Positions 24,062 through 34,979 of a stretch of DNA of 64,000 nt are shown one piece after another. Within the stretch, counting starts at the first letter, position 1; each line of letters begins with the position of its first letter. The position numbers and the translations under genes were made by a program. Location: assembly GCF_032854445.1 (NCBI RefSeq), contig NC_088306.1:23781764-23845763 (forward strand), read 5' to 3'. A model generated the notes under the pieces. That model was not told where the DNA came from. It ran no database searches and saw only the letters and a program-made list of their open reading frames with translations. The stretch comes from Liolophura sinensis (lineage: Eukaryota; Mollusca; Polyplacophora; Chitonida; Chitonidae).

Positions 24062-24320
24062 TTTCACCCATTAGTTTACAAGACTATCAACTGGGCGGCC
24101 ATGGATGTTGGTAGCGTGACATGTAGGGTGGAACTTAAAGAGGCTATATTCAAGCAATACCTTATGCCAACGTAAATATTTATAATAAATGAGTCTCAAT
24201 TTATAGATATGTATTAACACGAAAGCTGCTCTGTTTTCTAAATGAACATCTTTCAGTCTGAAACTTAATGTTATTTTGTTTAAAAATTTGTGAGTGGAGC
24301 ATTTCATAGTTTTTAAAGCC
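24062..24320. repeat. Conserved block within the nested units
   Basis: The segment around CTGGGCGGCCATGGATGTTGGTAGCGTGACA and CAATACCTTATGCCAACGTAAATATTTATAATAA is among the best conserved between units A and B (29490-29740). The matching minus-strand open frames (24071-24322 and 29480-29812) share residues around HGRPVDSLV / HGRPVDRLV and YKYLRWHKVLLEYSLFKFHPTCHATN-like sequence. That is expected from nucleotide similarity but is worth testing. Confidence 0.5.
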
Positions 24321-24419
24321 ATTTTGGTACTGTTTGGCGTGTGTCGTGAATACGACAGATTTATGTCATGAGAGGTTAGGGAAGAAACTGGACAGGATAG
24401 GGCACGCAGATGGATACCA

Positions 24420-24840
24420 GGCTAATTGACACCGTAATTAAGATTTGTTAGAAGGTGTTGAAAAAAGACTCAGCTAAAGCCTTCTGGCTTCGACTGGTGA
24501 CCACAACTTAAGCAACAAACACGCTGTTAGAGAATGTCTGCTTGAAATCACCCATTAGTGTCACCCTGAGTTACCTCTGATATTTTTTGCTTTGAATCCC
24601 AAGAGAAGTACAGAGCTTCCATGCAGGGACCTCTGCGGATCACAATCGTCAGATATTATGCAATTTTTACCAATCCTACTCAAGCTAAAAATTCTAAATT
24701 GTGACAGTCGTTCCTTAATAGCGGATTGCCTTTTCTTTGTCATTCTCAAAGGCAATGATGTACATAGGCTTTCATCTTTCAATCCAGAAAAATGGAGAAC
24801 AGTCCACCCAGGGACATAAACTTTGTTAAAGCGCAATATT
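24420..24840 (+). repeat. Dispersed repeat family B, copy in unit A
   Basis: Starts near ACACCGTAATTAAGATTTGTTAGAAGG and contains TGTCACCCTGAGTTACCTCTG, CAATCCAGAAAAATGGAGAACAG and CCCAGGGACATA. It carries the longest uninterrupted translated similarity of the family: 24592-24819 on plus, with the pattern PKRSTELP...LKLKILNC...LIADCLFFVILKGND. The frame is open on both strands. No known protein family was identified. Confidence 0.7.
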
Positions 24841-24869
24841 AAAATCGATGCGTCCCACCGAATACTTCT

Positions 24870-25390
24870 TAAGTAGCTTACTGTTTTCGTTTATTTTTCA
24901 TTTGGTCATGCATAGTAGAAATATTGACAAACACCGCCGTCCTTTTTCAGAAATCGAGACTGGTTTGCTAGATTCTCCAAACAGTTCCATAAAACCAAGC
25001 GGCAAAATGTTCTTTCTTTATTAAATTCTATGAACTCACTTTAAGTCTAACATTGTGAAAATTTCTTATGTTGTGACCTGGTTTTAGATGATTCGTTGTC
25101 CAGATTCAGGGAAAAAAAGGTGTGTTAAAACCCACAATTAAAAGTGGTGTGTTCCATAGGTGTTCCAGCTCAGTGTACAACACTTCCTAACCAGCTCACA
25201 CTTTTATTTCATCCGTAAATTGGTCATGCATGCTAAGCATTGCCGTTTTTTCGAAGATGAAGACTGGTTTGTTGGGTGTTGCAAATGGTTGAATAAAACC
25301 AAGCGGCAGAATGTTCTTTATTATATAAATTTCATGAATAACATCGACAAAATATCTTACGCTGGGTCCTGATTTTAGATCATTCCTGTT
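24870..25390. repeat. Local tandem duplication of about 250 bp
   Basis: 24885-25100 and 25190-25390 share TTGGTCATGCAT, GAGACTGGTTTG / GAAGACTGGTTTG, AATAAAACCAAGCGGCA.AATG, TTTCTTATG / ATATCTTACG and TTTTAGAT.ATTC in order. Unit B has only one counterpart (30265-30420: CGTAAAACCAAACGACAGAATG), so the duplication is specific to unit A. Confidence 0.65.
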
Positions 25391-26224
25391 TCAGGTTTTC
25401 CGAAAGTCTCGAGGCTGATACTTAATGGTGATACGTTGAATCTGAAGTCACAACTTTTACAAGTGGTTTTGTGATATATTATATAAACGTGGATTCAAAT
25501 TTACGTCAACCGCACTTGATTGATTCAAATTATATTTGAAAGTTGTTTTAATGCAAACCTGATCGATGTAAAGTAAATCATGTCTAGTGTAGTCACAATT
25601 CTTGATACCCTAGACAATGGTTATTCACGTGTATCTATGTTCAGAGCCTTTTACCTCTGTTTTTTTTTTTTAACCTTTTTTCTGCATGGGTGGAAAAATG
25701 TGTTCTTCGATGAGGAAATGTCATCTATATTTAAATACGATTACAATACTATTGTTTACGTTTAAAGTGAGGAAAGTCTGAGCTATAAGAGCGAACAAAT
25801 GAAACACTATTATCTTTTTCTTCATAACTGCTTTCTGGCTTTAGACGATCATATATACAATCAAAATAATACGACCGGATAGGGAGACGATTTTGGTTTC
25901 GCCTGCCACTTATTATCCTGTCTGGGGTAGAGCTGATTTCTGCAAACTGACAAGGTAGCAGAACAAGTTTTGGCCATGCCTGGGTGATAATAATCGGGTG
26001 GCTGCTGGAGACTTGAATAAAAATCAATGTACACAATGAACCGTTTCGGTGACCTCACACAACACAGCTGAGAGCTGTCAAATACTGTTCGACGTGATTT
26101 TTTCCGAATTTGAGGTGCCGATCGTATTCAGCTGAAAATTATGTATTCTACGGCAGTATGATCTCGTAAAGGAAAGGCCGACATTTGCAATTAGGTGCAC
26201 AGGTTTTAAAAAGCAACAGAATAC

Positions 26225-26952
26225 TGTGATAGTTGGATTGGATATTTACTATATGTAGTATTATATTATATTGATATGTCTATAAACAAGCCTGCATATC
26301 AGAAGGCTTCATGCAGCCTTACACCACGGGTCGACTCAAGGGCTTCAGAAGGCTTCATGCAGCCTTACACCATCGGTCGACTCAAGGGCTTCAGAAGGCT
26401 TCATGCAGCCTTACACCATCGGTCGATTCAAAGGCTTCAGAAGGCTTCATGCAGCCTTACACCACCGGTCGACTCAAAGGCTTTAGAAGGCTTTATGCAG
26501 CCTTACACCACCGGTAGACTCAAGGGCTTCAGAAGGCTTCATGCAGCCTTACACCGCCGGTCGACTCAAGGGCTTCAGAAGGCTTCATGTAGCCTTACAC
26601 CACGGGTCGACTCAAAGGCTTCAGAAGGCTTCATGCAGTCTTACATCACAGGTCAACTCAAGGGCAGAGTTAGACAGGCCATCCAGACAGTGACCATCAA
26701 GAGAAGCAGACCATCACTTCGTTTACTATTGGTACTGACATAGTCTGTAGTATTTGCATTAGGTATCGAGTTACCGTGGATTACGTGGACTTTACACTTA
26801 GAGCTGTTCACCTTGAAATCTGTGTATGTACGCTTATATTTATATTTGTTGTTGAGTTAAAGAGTGTTTTATTTGTTGTAGTGTTAAAGTATTGTTATTA
26901 ATTTGCACAGGCGTAATAGTTTTTCTGTGCTCACTGTTGCTCACTCGTAACA
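26225..26952. mobile_element. Probable solo LTR, 728 bp
   Basis: The element begins TGTGATAGTTGG, ends CTCACTCGTAACA (TGT...ACA termini) and is flanked by ATAC on both sides (26221-26224 and 26953-26956). In unit B the same site reads GCAACAGAATACATTTAT without it (about 30692-30710), giving a clean empty site. Size, TG/CA ends and a 4-bp duplication fit an LTR left by recombination of a retrotransposon. No internal region, primer-binding site or polypurine tract is present. A 46-bp minisatellite lies inside. Strand and superfamily cannot be decided; a 5-bp AATAC duplication is a less likely reading. Confidence 0.65.
26305..26662. repeat. 46-bp minisatellite, about 7.8 copies
   Basis: Units begin with GGCTTCATGCAGCCTTACAC at 26305, 26351, 26397, 26443, 26489, 26535, 26581 and 26627 (partial), giving an exact 46-bp period with few substitutions. 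The array lies inside the probable solo LTR. The 155-codon frame at 26276-26743 shows a 46-residue period because 46 is not a multiple of 3, so all three frames of the unit are read in turn. It is not a gene. Confidence 0.95.
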
Positions 26953-29819
26953 ATACATTTATTCTGACTGCTATGTAAGAATATGCCTAATATACACGTA
27001 CTATAGACACAGCAAGATCTCGCTACATACCACGTAAGTGATGAACGTTGGTACCTATATTTAGTTATTAGCCAATAATGTTCATCATTCCTTGAATAGA
27101 GATATGAGATGTTAAGTATGATTAATCAGAGACGTGCTCAAATATTTATACATACGCATCTGTATACGCATTTTTGGTCCTGGGCTTCTAAAAGTCAGAC
27201 TGACAGTGCACAATTTTGCGAACTATGCTTTTTTTCTAGAAATGGTGACTGTAGCATGTGGAAATCTGAGATGGCAAACCATGGAGTTTGTCCGCGGAGT
27301 ACAATTGGAAAATAAACCAATTTTCCATTTTAGTAGGTCAAATCTCAGTCTCCTTCAGGCAGTGAAAACTGTACATCGGTAATCCATATCACGGTGAAAT
27401 ACTAAGATACAACTTTATACGGTACATACAGACATGGTGCCAAATACCGTGTAGATTAAGATATCTAAATAAAATACCCTCATTATATATTTCTTTATGC
27501 ACAGAAGACCTTAAGATGATTTTCTTCATGTAAGTGGATGTGCTTCCGCCGAATTTATCTCCGTTCCGTTCAGATTACGTCATCTATGAAAATGCCTTCT
27601 GCTGTATTCTCTGGCAACCATCTTGAATCAGAGTCTCGGAGGGTGCTCAGACGTAAACCAGTTTATATACATAGGCACAAACACATGATCCATGGCGGCA
27701 AATTTTTGGATGCAGTTATTCTCTTCTAGGAGATCAGGTTTAAAGTATATCGGAGCCGCAGTCTAAGCAAAGAATGTAACTGTTTGTACGTCTTAGTGAG
27801 GTTTTCCGTTGTATAAATCGCTCATCGCGTCTAGTGCCTGCAGGTACAGCCTTGCAGTACAAAGGCAAAACCATTCAAACGAAAGGTTCAGCACATAATG
27901 ACCGGTATTTGGTTATATGCTATTAAAGTCGATCTTATCGCACTACCTTATAAGGCCTTTTACCATATATGAATTAACGTATACTTTAAAACAGATAAGT
28001 TATGTCTGGTTTACGAGAGATTTTTTAAATTTATAATTCAATTGCAAAGAATAGTATAATCAGTATAAATCTGTGTTTGTTCAGATATCATCTTCATCAC
28101 CATCAAGAAAGTTACAACATGTTGTTCCATCTTTCCATTGACGTTGTATTGTCATGGTCCCCTTCGGAGTATAAAATGGTTTTAAGACATAATCATACAT
28201 CGGATCTACGTATAACGTTAACTTAACGAAGCTGTTTTAGCAGTCATGCGAACGCTCCTGGTAACCATGACATTTATCCCCATTCTGTATCTTTATTAAG
28301 AAGAGAGAACCTAATCACAACTATTTAATGCCGTTAGAAGGTAATATGTCCCATCAGACATGCATGAAGATTGAAGGTAACAATAAACATGCTCTCTTGG
28401 TATCGCAAAGAGAGGTCGTGAATTTCCAACTGTCCGGATGAAGGTTTAGAGTGAAGGAGAACTGCCACCAAACGTCATACAGCGCTCAACACTTAACCAT
28501 GTGGTCATTAAAACCATTTCATATCTCACGAGCATGAATCCTGTTAAAATCACCAACAAAACAGAGATGTGGCAGGAATTAGAGTAAAAGAATCGGTCTC
28601 TGTGAGAGGTTCCGGCAACTGGACCGCTTTATGTCAATGTGAAGTGTGGAACAGGAAATGACAGAAAATAGCTTCCGGGCAGCCATTATGTAAGCGACAA
28701 GCCTCCACGGCATGGTGACGGCTCATTGTGAGTTAGAACGAAGGCGATTTCACACAGCCAGGTTTTTCATGAACTCAAAATGCAAAAACATGATCTAAAC
28801 GCTTTTATTTTTGAATACATGTGCTCACTTGGGAAGAAATAACAATTCTTATTATTTGATAAATACATAGCAATCTGAACTTCTTAGGCCAAAAATTACG
28901 TAACGTATTGGAATTTTCAATTTTGAAGAAAACAAAGGCCTGGCTTTATGGATTCGGCCTCCGGACTTACAGCCATAAACATCAAAGGTTTGTCGACTTG
29001 TCTGAGGTTTATTTACTAGAATGGTGCTTAATCGCATACTGAATATAAAGGATTTCATCATAAAGACATTTTCACTGATATCATGGCAGTCATCTGACAC
29101 ACTTCATCGAGACACACTTCAAACGTCTCTGACAAGTTCATTGGAGTTCAGCGATTCCATTTTTACTGTATTCATTCATTTCTTCGCGTTTCGAAAAGTT
29201 ATTTTATTAAAACAGCAAGGGCGTTACTAGAAGCGCCAAGCTGGCTTGTCAGTCTGTGGATATGAAACTTGCCTGATATATATGAATGTATATATTTGAT
29301 TACCTTCAAACGAACTTACACCGTATACGTGAGTGAAAAACGTTATTTTTCTTAGGACGGCTTTTTCTGATATTTGATGTCTTTAAACTTCAAAATTGCA
29401 CACTCGACAACTTATGTTTCAAACATTCTCGGCTACGCCGTTTAACAAAATGGCTATGTCTGCCAAACACAATGTTGTGTTAATTTGACGTTTTCACTAA
29501 ATAGCTTACAAGCCTATCCACTGGGCGGCCATGGAGGTTGGTAGCGTGACATTGAGAGTGGAACGTAATGAGGCTATGATCCCGCAATACCTTATGCGAA
29601 CATAAATATTTATAATAATTGTGTATGTATTTACAGATGTGTTTTAATTTGAAAGGGATTCTGTTTTGCAAATCAACATCGTTCAGTCTGACACTTAACA
29701 TTATTTTTAAATTCATTTTGGTATTGGTTGGCGCGTGGCCAGATGACGACAAATTTATGTCTTTCTCCTTACGAGAGGTCAAACCAGAAACTGGGCATGA
29801 TCGTACGTGCAAGGTGCTA

Positions 29820-30250
29820 AATGGCTAATTGACGCCGTAATTAAGATTTGTTAGAAGGTGTTGAAGAAAGACTCAGCTAAAGCCGTCTGGCTTCGACTGA
29901 TGATTACATCTTAAACAACAGACACATCGTTAGAGAACGTCTGCTTGAAGGTATCCATCAATGTCACCCTGAGTTACCTCTGGTATTTTTTGTTTTGACT
30001 CCCAACAGATATACGAACCCTCCATTCAGGGACTAATGTGGACCGCAATCGTCAGGCATTATGCCATTTTCTACCAATCCTACAAAAGCTAAAACTCCCA
30101 AATTGTAAAGCGTCATTTCTTAGTAGGGGATTGTCTCTTCTTTGTCATTCTCAAGGGCAAGGATACATTTAGGCTTTCATCTTTCAATCCAGAAAAAATG
30201 GAGAACAGTCTACCCAGGGACATAGGCTTTGTTAAAGCACATGTATGTCC
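29820..30250 (+). repeat. Dispersed repeat family B, copy in unit B
   Basis: Collinear with 24420-24840 (GACGCCGTAATTAAGATTTG, AATGTCACCCTGAGTTACC, CTTTCAATCCAGAAAAAATGG). The reading frame seen at 24.6 kb is interrupted here by stops and an added A, so this copy is non-coding. Confidence 0.7.
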
Positions 30251-31769
30251 AACGGAACACTTCCCAAATAGCTCACAGCTTTCTTTTTTTTTAAATTGGT
30301 AATGTATACTAGGGGTATTTATGAGATCGAAACTGCTTTGCTGAGTTGCACAAACACCTCCGTAAAACCAAACGACAGAATGTTCTGTGCTAAATAAATT
30401 TCAGGAATTGTCCTTTTTTAATATAGTTGATTTCTGCAGACCGACAAGATAGCAGCGCAACTTCTGGTCATGCCTCGCTGATAATATACGGGCGGCTGCT
30501 AGGGACGTGAATTAAAATCAATGTATACAATAAAACGTTTCGTTGTCAAACAAGTCTCGCCCTGATTTTTCCGATTTAGTGGGCGGTGCCGATCGTATTC
30601 AGCGGAAAATTCTGTGTCCCATGTCTACGGAAGGATGGTCTGGCCAAGAAAAAGCCGACATTTGCAATTAGATACACAGGTTTTAAAGAAGCAACAGAAT
30701 ACATTTATCCTGACTCAGCTCAGTAACAATATGCCATATATACATGCACCATACACTCGCTACATACACGTAAGCGATGAACGTTGGTGCATATATTTTA
30801 GTTATTGGTGAATTATGCTCACCCTTCCTTGAATAGAGATTTGTGTGTAAGTATGAATAAACAAGAAATGAAAATCAGTATACACATTTTGATTCTGAGA
30901 TTATTAACAGTCAGATTGACAGTGTACACGTTCATGAGATATACGTTTCTATAGAAATGGTGACTTTTGTAGCGTGTAGAAATCCAGGGATTTGAAGCTA
31001 TAACCTCTATCCGCGAAGTAAGCTTAATACAAGAACCTTTTTAGTAGGTCAAATCTCAGGCCTCCAGGCAGTAAAAATTATACATCAATAATCCATGTCA
31101 CGGTTATATACAATCTTATAACTGTACATATACATAACGGTGTCAGATACCCTCTGGATTATATTTCCTGATGCACAGAGCACCTTAAGGAAATTTTCTT
31201 GATGTAATTGGAAGTGTTTCTGGTGAATTTATCAGCGTTCAGTTTCTGAGTGTACAAATTACGGCAATCATAAAATTGTCTTCTGGGTATATTCTGTCAA
31301 CCATCTTGAATGAGAGCCTCGTGTGCTCAGACGTAGGCTAATCTATATAAATAGACATAAACTCATCCTCCATAAAGGTAAACTGAATGTAAAAATTGGG
31401 TGTGGTTTAATCCCTTCGAGGAGATCAGGTTTTTAAAATATACGGTTTCCGCAATCTAAGCAAAGAATCTAATTTGCATGTCTTAGCGTATCAGCCGTCT
31501 CGTCTGGTGCATGTAAATGCATTCTTACAGTTCAAAGGCATAACGGGCCAAACGGAAGGTTCAGCATATAATGACCTGAAATTGATTATACGCTTTTAAA
31601 GTCCATCTTATTGCCCTACCTAAAAATATGTTTTTTTTACCATTTGTTAATTAACGTATATATGAAAACAGGTAAGTTATGTCTGGCCTATCTGAGAATT
31701 GTTTTATAATTCGATTGTAAAGTGTGGTATGATCAACATAGGTTCACAACACATCATCTTCGGAAGCAC

Positions 31770-31899
31770 ATGTTGGATTCCTCTCTGGCCGTACGCTGGA
31801 AGGTCCCCCAACAACTTGTGGATGGTCGCGCATTTTACCCGGGCCGTATAAGTGAAATATCCTAGAGCAAAGCGTTAAACACCAATCGAACAAATAAAT
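31770..31899 (+). mobile_element. tRNA-SINE, 5'-truncated, with target-site duplication
   Basis: The body runs from GTTGGATTCCTCTCTGGCC to AAACACCAATCGAACAAATAAAT and lacks the tRNA head. TCTTCGGAAGCA (31757-31768) and TCTTCAGAAGCA (31899-31910) flank it, a 12-bp duplication with one mismatch. Unit A shows the uninterrupted site near 28088-28110. The insertion therefore followed the A/B duplication. Confidence 0.85.
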
Positions 31900-32418
31900 C
31901 TTCAGAAGCAGAGTAGAACTCATTGATAACATTTTTCACTGACGTCGTATTGTCTTGGTCCTTTCGCAGTGTATATGATTTAAAATATGCGTAACTAAAT
32001 TATAATCCGAATCTAAGTGTGAAAGTTTAACTTAATAAAGTTGTCTTAGCAGTCACTCAAACGCTCTCGTTAACCATGACATTTCTGCCAGTCTCCACTT
32101 TTGACAAAGTTAGAGAATAGGGAGCCTAACTGCAAATCTTTAATGCTATCAAAAGTTAATATGTCAGGCCTGCCACGTATATAGATTCAACGTAACAAAG
32201 AAGGATGTCTTGCTGTCGCAAAAAGAGGTCATAAGTAGTCATGAAGTTCCAACCGCCCGGATGGAGGTTTGGAGTGAAGGAACATTGATATAAAACGCCG
32301 TATAGCTTCACGTGGTCATTTAAACCATTCATAACTCACGACCAAGAATCCTTCTAAAATTCCCAACAGTAAAGAGATGTGGGAAGAATCCGTATATATA
32401 AATCGGTCTGCGGTGATG

Positions 32419-32483
32419 ATTTATTTATTTATTTGATTGGTGTTTTACGCCGTACTCAAGAATTTTTCACTAATAGGATGGAG
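32419..32483 (-). mobile_element. tRNA-SINE, 3' end only
   Basis: ATTTATTTATTTGATTGGTGTTTTACGCCGTACTCAAGAA is the reverse complement of the SINE 3' end, and similarity stops after about 65 bp. It lies exactly at the right edge of unit B. Confidence 0.8.
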
Positions 32484-33210
32484 GCAAAAAGTAAGGTAAT
32501 CTGATTCAGTTTTACATATATGAAATAGATAGAATATTTGTGGAGAAGGAATCAATAACCGTAATTGACCATATCCCGACGTCAAGCGTTAGATCCATTT
32601 TCTATCTATCCACCGGAACTAACATTTACCTCACTCCAGCGTAAACTATTACCGACAAAAACCATCAGTGTATTGATGTATACTATTTTTACACTGTACT
32701 AGACAAGCTTATCGTCTATTGGAGAGTTTCCCGAACATGTGATACCAATGGTCAATGTGGTTTCACTTTGTATTGCAGTCTGAAGTGTAGCGCCCATTGA
32801 AAACTATATCGTATATCTATAAGGTAAACTGGAAGACTGCTCCATACTTTGGGAGTGCCCACTCAATTACTAGTCATCAGAATGGCAAGAAATTCCATTC
32901 CCTCTATTTGACAGAAGGCCATGCACAAGTTCTTTCCTGGTTGTGCATGGGATAACAACACCTTTACAGTTTTATTGTATGTATTGACCAGAAAAAACTA
33001 CATGATTAGTGACATAATGTTTAATTAAAAGTGAATTATGAAATAGCAATGCACTGTTATTGTTTCTTCGTCTTTACGAATCAGGCCGACGTAATCAGAT
33101 TATAATATTCAGAAATATTTCATCGTGATAACGCTTGTTTTTGGCGACGCTCCCCCATAACACACTAAAAACAGCGGCCTCTTATATCAACATTTTGAAG
33201 GTCTGACTAC
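32484..33210. other. No recognised feature
   Basis: This is unique-looking AT-rich sequence without a supported feature. Confidence 0.4.
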
Positions 33211-33326
33211 AATCTGGTTTTCTCCCCTGGATATTGCCCGTTTCCTCTAACTGTAATGATGGCCGACGTCGAACAAATACATTATTCTTAAGTACGGTGT
33301 AAAGAACCAATAAATCAAATCAAATC
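33211..33326 (+). mobile_element. tRNA-SINE, decayed 3' part
   Basis: GGTTTTCTCCCCTGGATATTGCCCGTTTCC, CTGTAATGATGGCCGACGTCG and ATTCTTAAGTACGGTGTAAAGAACCAAT follow the SINE order with many substitutions. Confidence 0.75.
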
Positions 33327-33598
33327 TCTTACCAACGGGAAAAAATTAGCAAATTTCAGCTGTAAACACTTGGTGATGATTTGTGGATGTTTCACACCAA
33401 AAAGATTGGTTGATATGAGACAACGGGAATTCTACTGATCATAAATTTCAATATCCTTCTATCTGCCAGAATTTATTAGTCTCACTACCACATTGATTTC
33501 TACAATTTGTTCACGCTTAAATGAAAATAATATTGAGTTGACTGTACTTGAGTTTTAAACAACACAGATATATATCATAGTCCATATCTGTCGCACAA

Positions 33599-33772
33599 GA
33601 ACCGTAATCTCCGCCGAGATGCATTGTCAATGATAGGGACACAGTAAATGACAAACGAACCGCAGTCTCCGCTGAGAGGCCCTGTCAATGACAGTGACAC
33701 AATAAATGACAAACGAACCGCTATCTCCGCTGAGATGCCTTGTCAATGATAGTGACACAGTAAATGACAATT
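33599..33772. repeat. 58-bp tandem repeat, 3 copies
   Basis: Copies are anchored by ACCG at 33601, 33659 and 33717, each with TCTCCGC(C/T)GAGA and TGTCAATGA.AG.GACACA.TAAATGACAA. The period is exactly 58 bp with few differences. Confidence 0.93.
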
Positions 33773-34139
33773 CATACGAAATCTGATTAAAAGGCCCAAC
33801 TTGCCGTTATCCAAGTCGACTTGGTAACCTGTTATATATTGTGAATTATCGAGCGAATCTTTCTCACCTATCTTTTGCAAGGAGCACAGTTTCTACAGGC
33901 CTACAATTTACCCCCAAGCCGATCAGGTGACCTTGACCCGAGACTACCTTTGTCTTTCTGAGCCAAAGAAAATAACAAGCGTTGCTACATGTTAATACAT
34001 GATGAATGATACAAACACAATACTCTGTGAATATCGCCTGTATCAAATACCGTATATTGCTGGACTTTTAGACTATGCTGTCTTGCTGTGTATTGTTACG
34101 TCAGTTGGATTTATTTACTTTTAACTATGTGTTCAACTG
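33773..34139. other. Mostly featureless; short match to 59.86 kb
   Basis: 33920-33960 (GATCAGGTGACCTTGACC...CTTTGTCTTTCTG) resembles 59863-59900 (GATCATGTGACCTTGACC...TTTCCTTTCCCTG). This is a short further point of collinearity between the two halves of the large duplication. The rest is unremarkable. Confidence 0.4.
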
Positions 34140-34310
34140 GCACAACAAGAACAGTTTGGTCCCTCGTCCATCTGACTTACAACATTTCCAACTGTCATCG
34201 AAATGGGCTAAGAAGTTTGGGAGGAGAGGCATGGACAAAATTGTGTCTACAGACAGACAGACGGACGGGTAGAGTGATTCCTGTATGCCCCCACCAAAAC
34301 TGCAGTTTTC
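34140..34310 (+). repeat. Dispersed repeat family E, forward copy
   Basis: Shares, in reverse orientation with 38440-38560, the segments GTCTACAGACAGACAGACGG, GAGTGATTCC / GGCGATTCC, AGGAGAGGCATGGACAAAA / AGGAGATGCATGGAAAAAG and AAATGGGCTAAGAAGTTTGG. Two copies in one window on opposite strands indicate a dispersed repeat of unknown class. Confidence 0.6.
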
Positions 34311-34717
34311 CCACCTCTTTAATATGATTATCACTGTTAAGTGTTAGCACGATCTTCCCAGATCAGCTCCCTACCCATCCTCTTCTGACATCACAGTTTA
34401 GATCGTTGCCAATATTCAGAATTATTTGTTCGCTTATTCACAATTCAATCAATCGTGCGACGTAATACGTAATACTTTATTCTTTGTATAGTAGTGGAAG
34501 TCCACTCCCTGCAAAATCATCGTCCTGCGTTTGGAAATTCCGATCTGAGGATACATATTTAATGAAAATCAATAATTAGAAGGTTTTTTAAGCTCTGCAT
34601 TATTAAATCCTGCGTTCTGTTTGCTCCGAAGCGACATATTTATGCCTATTTTATACATCCACCAAATTCAATTAGTTCAACAGATTAGAAAATGTCGGAG
34701 GAGGTGGGGGATTGGGT

Positions 34718-34979
34718 ATGCTCCGTGGCTCAGTTGATTAGCGCACTAGCGCAGCATAATGACCAAGGAGTCTCTCATCAATGCGGTCACTGTGAGTTCA
34801 AGTCCAGCTCATGCTGGCTTCCTCTCCGACCGTATGTGGGAAGGCCTCCAGCAACCTGCGGATGGTTGTGGGTTTCCCCCGGGCTCTGCCCGGTTCCCTT
34901 CCACCATAATTCTGGCCGTCGTAGAATAAGTGAAATATTTTTGAATAAAACATCAATCAAACATTATAAATGAATAATA
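34718..34979 (+). mobile_element. tRNA-SINE, full length
   Basis: Head with A box TGGCTCAGTTGATTA and B-box-like GTGAGTTCAAGTCC, then GGGTTTCCCCCGGGCTCTGCCC, TTCCACCATAATTCTGGCC and a 3' tail lacking CGGCGT, as in the copy at 21381. A 93-codon plus frame (34692-34973) is the SINE read through and not a gene. Confidence 0.93.

Larger units (their letters stand above)
22915..28599. repeat. Nested tandem duplication, unit A
   Basis: This unit starts at GAGAGGCTCCGACAACTGG and ends at AATCGGTCTCTGTGAG, where unit B begins. Blocks shared with unit B include 22930/28612, 23400/29095 (CATCGAGACACACTTCA), 23525/29225 (GTTACTAGAAGC), 24090/29520 (TGGGCGGCCATGGA.GTTGGTAGCGTGACAT), 24440/29835 (family B), 25930/30430, 27030/30770, 27500/31170, 27610/31290 and 28210/32010. 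Unit A is longer mainly because of the LTR-like insertion (26225-26952) and a local duplication at 24870-25390. No gene is conserved in it. Confidence 0.8.
28600..32418. repeat. Nested tandem duplication, unit B
   Basis: Starts at CTGTGAGAGGTTCCGGCAACTGG, directly abutting the end of unit A, and ends at AATCGGTCTGCGGT. It is collinear with unit A over its whole length, with roughly 70-80 percent identity by eye in the better blocks. It is shorter because it lacks the LTR-like insertion and the 24.9-25.4 kb local duplication. It gained a SINE at 31770-31899. A SINE 3' end begins right at its right edge. Confidence 0.8.

Noticed and set aside
26276-26743. 155-codon plus frame as a gene
   Set aside because: It is driven by the 46-bp array inside the LTR-like insertion and has a 46-residue period.
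23257-29230. Conserved small protein from frames 23257-23529 and 29021-29230
   Set aside because: The last 20 codons and the stop line up (FF.....ILLK...GY), but upstream indels put the rest in different frames and substitutions show no synonymous bias by eye. The similarity follows from the nucleotide duplication.
34692-34973. 93-codon plus frame as a gene
   Set aside because: It is a read-through of a full-length SINE.
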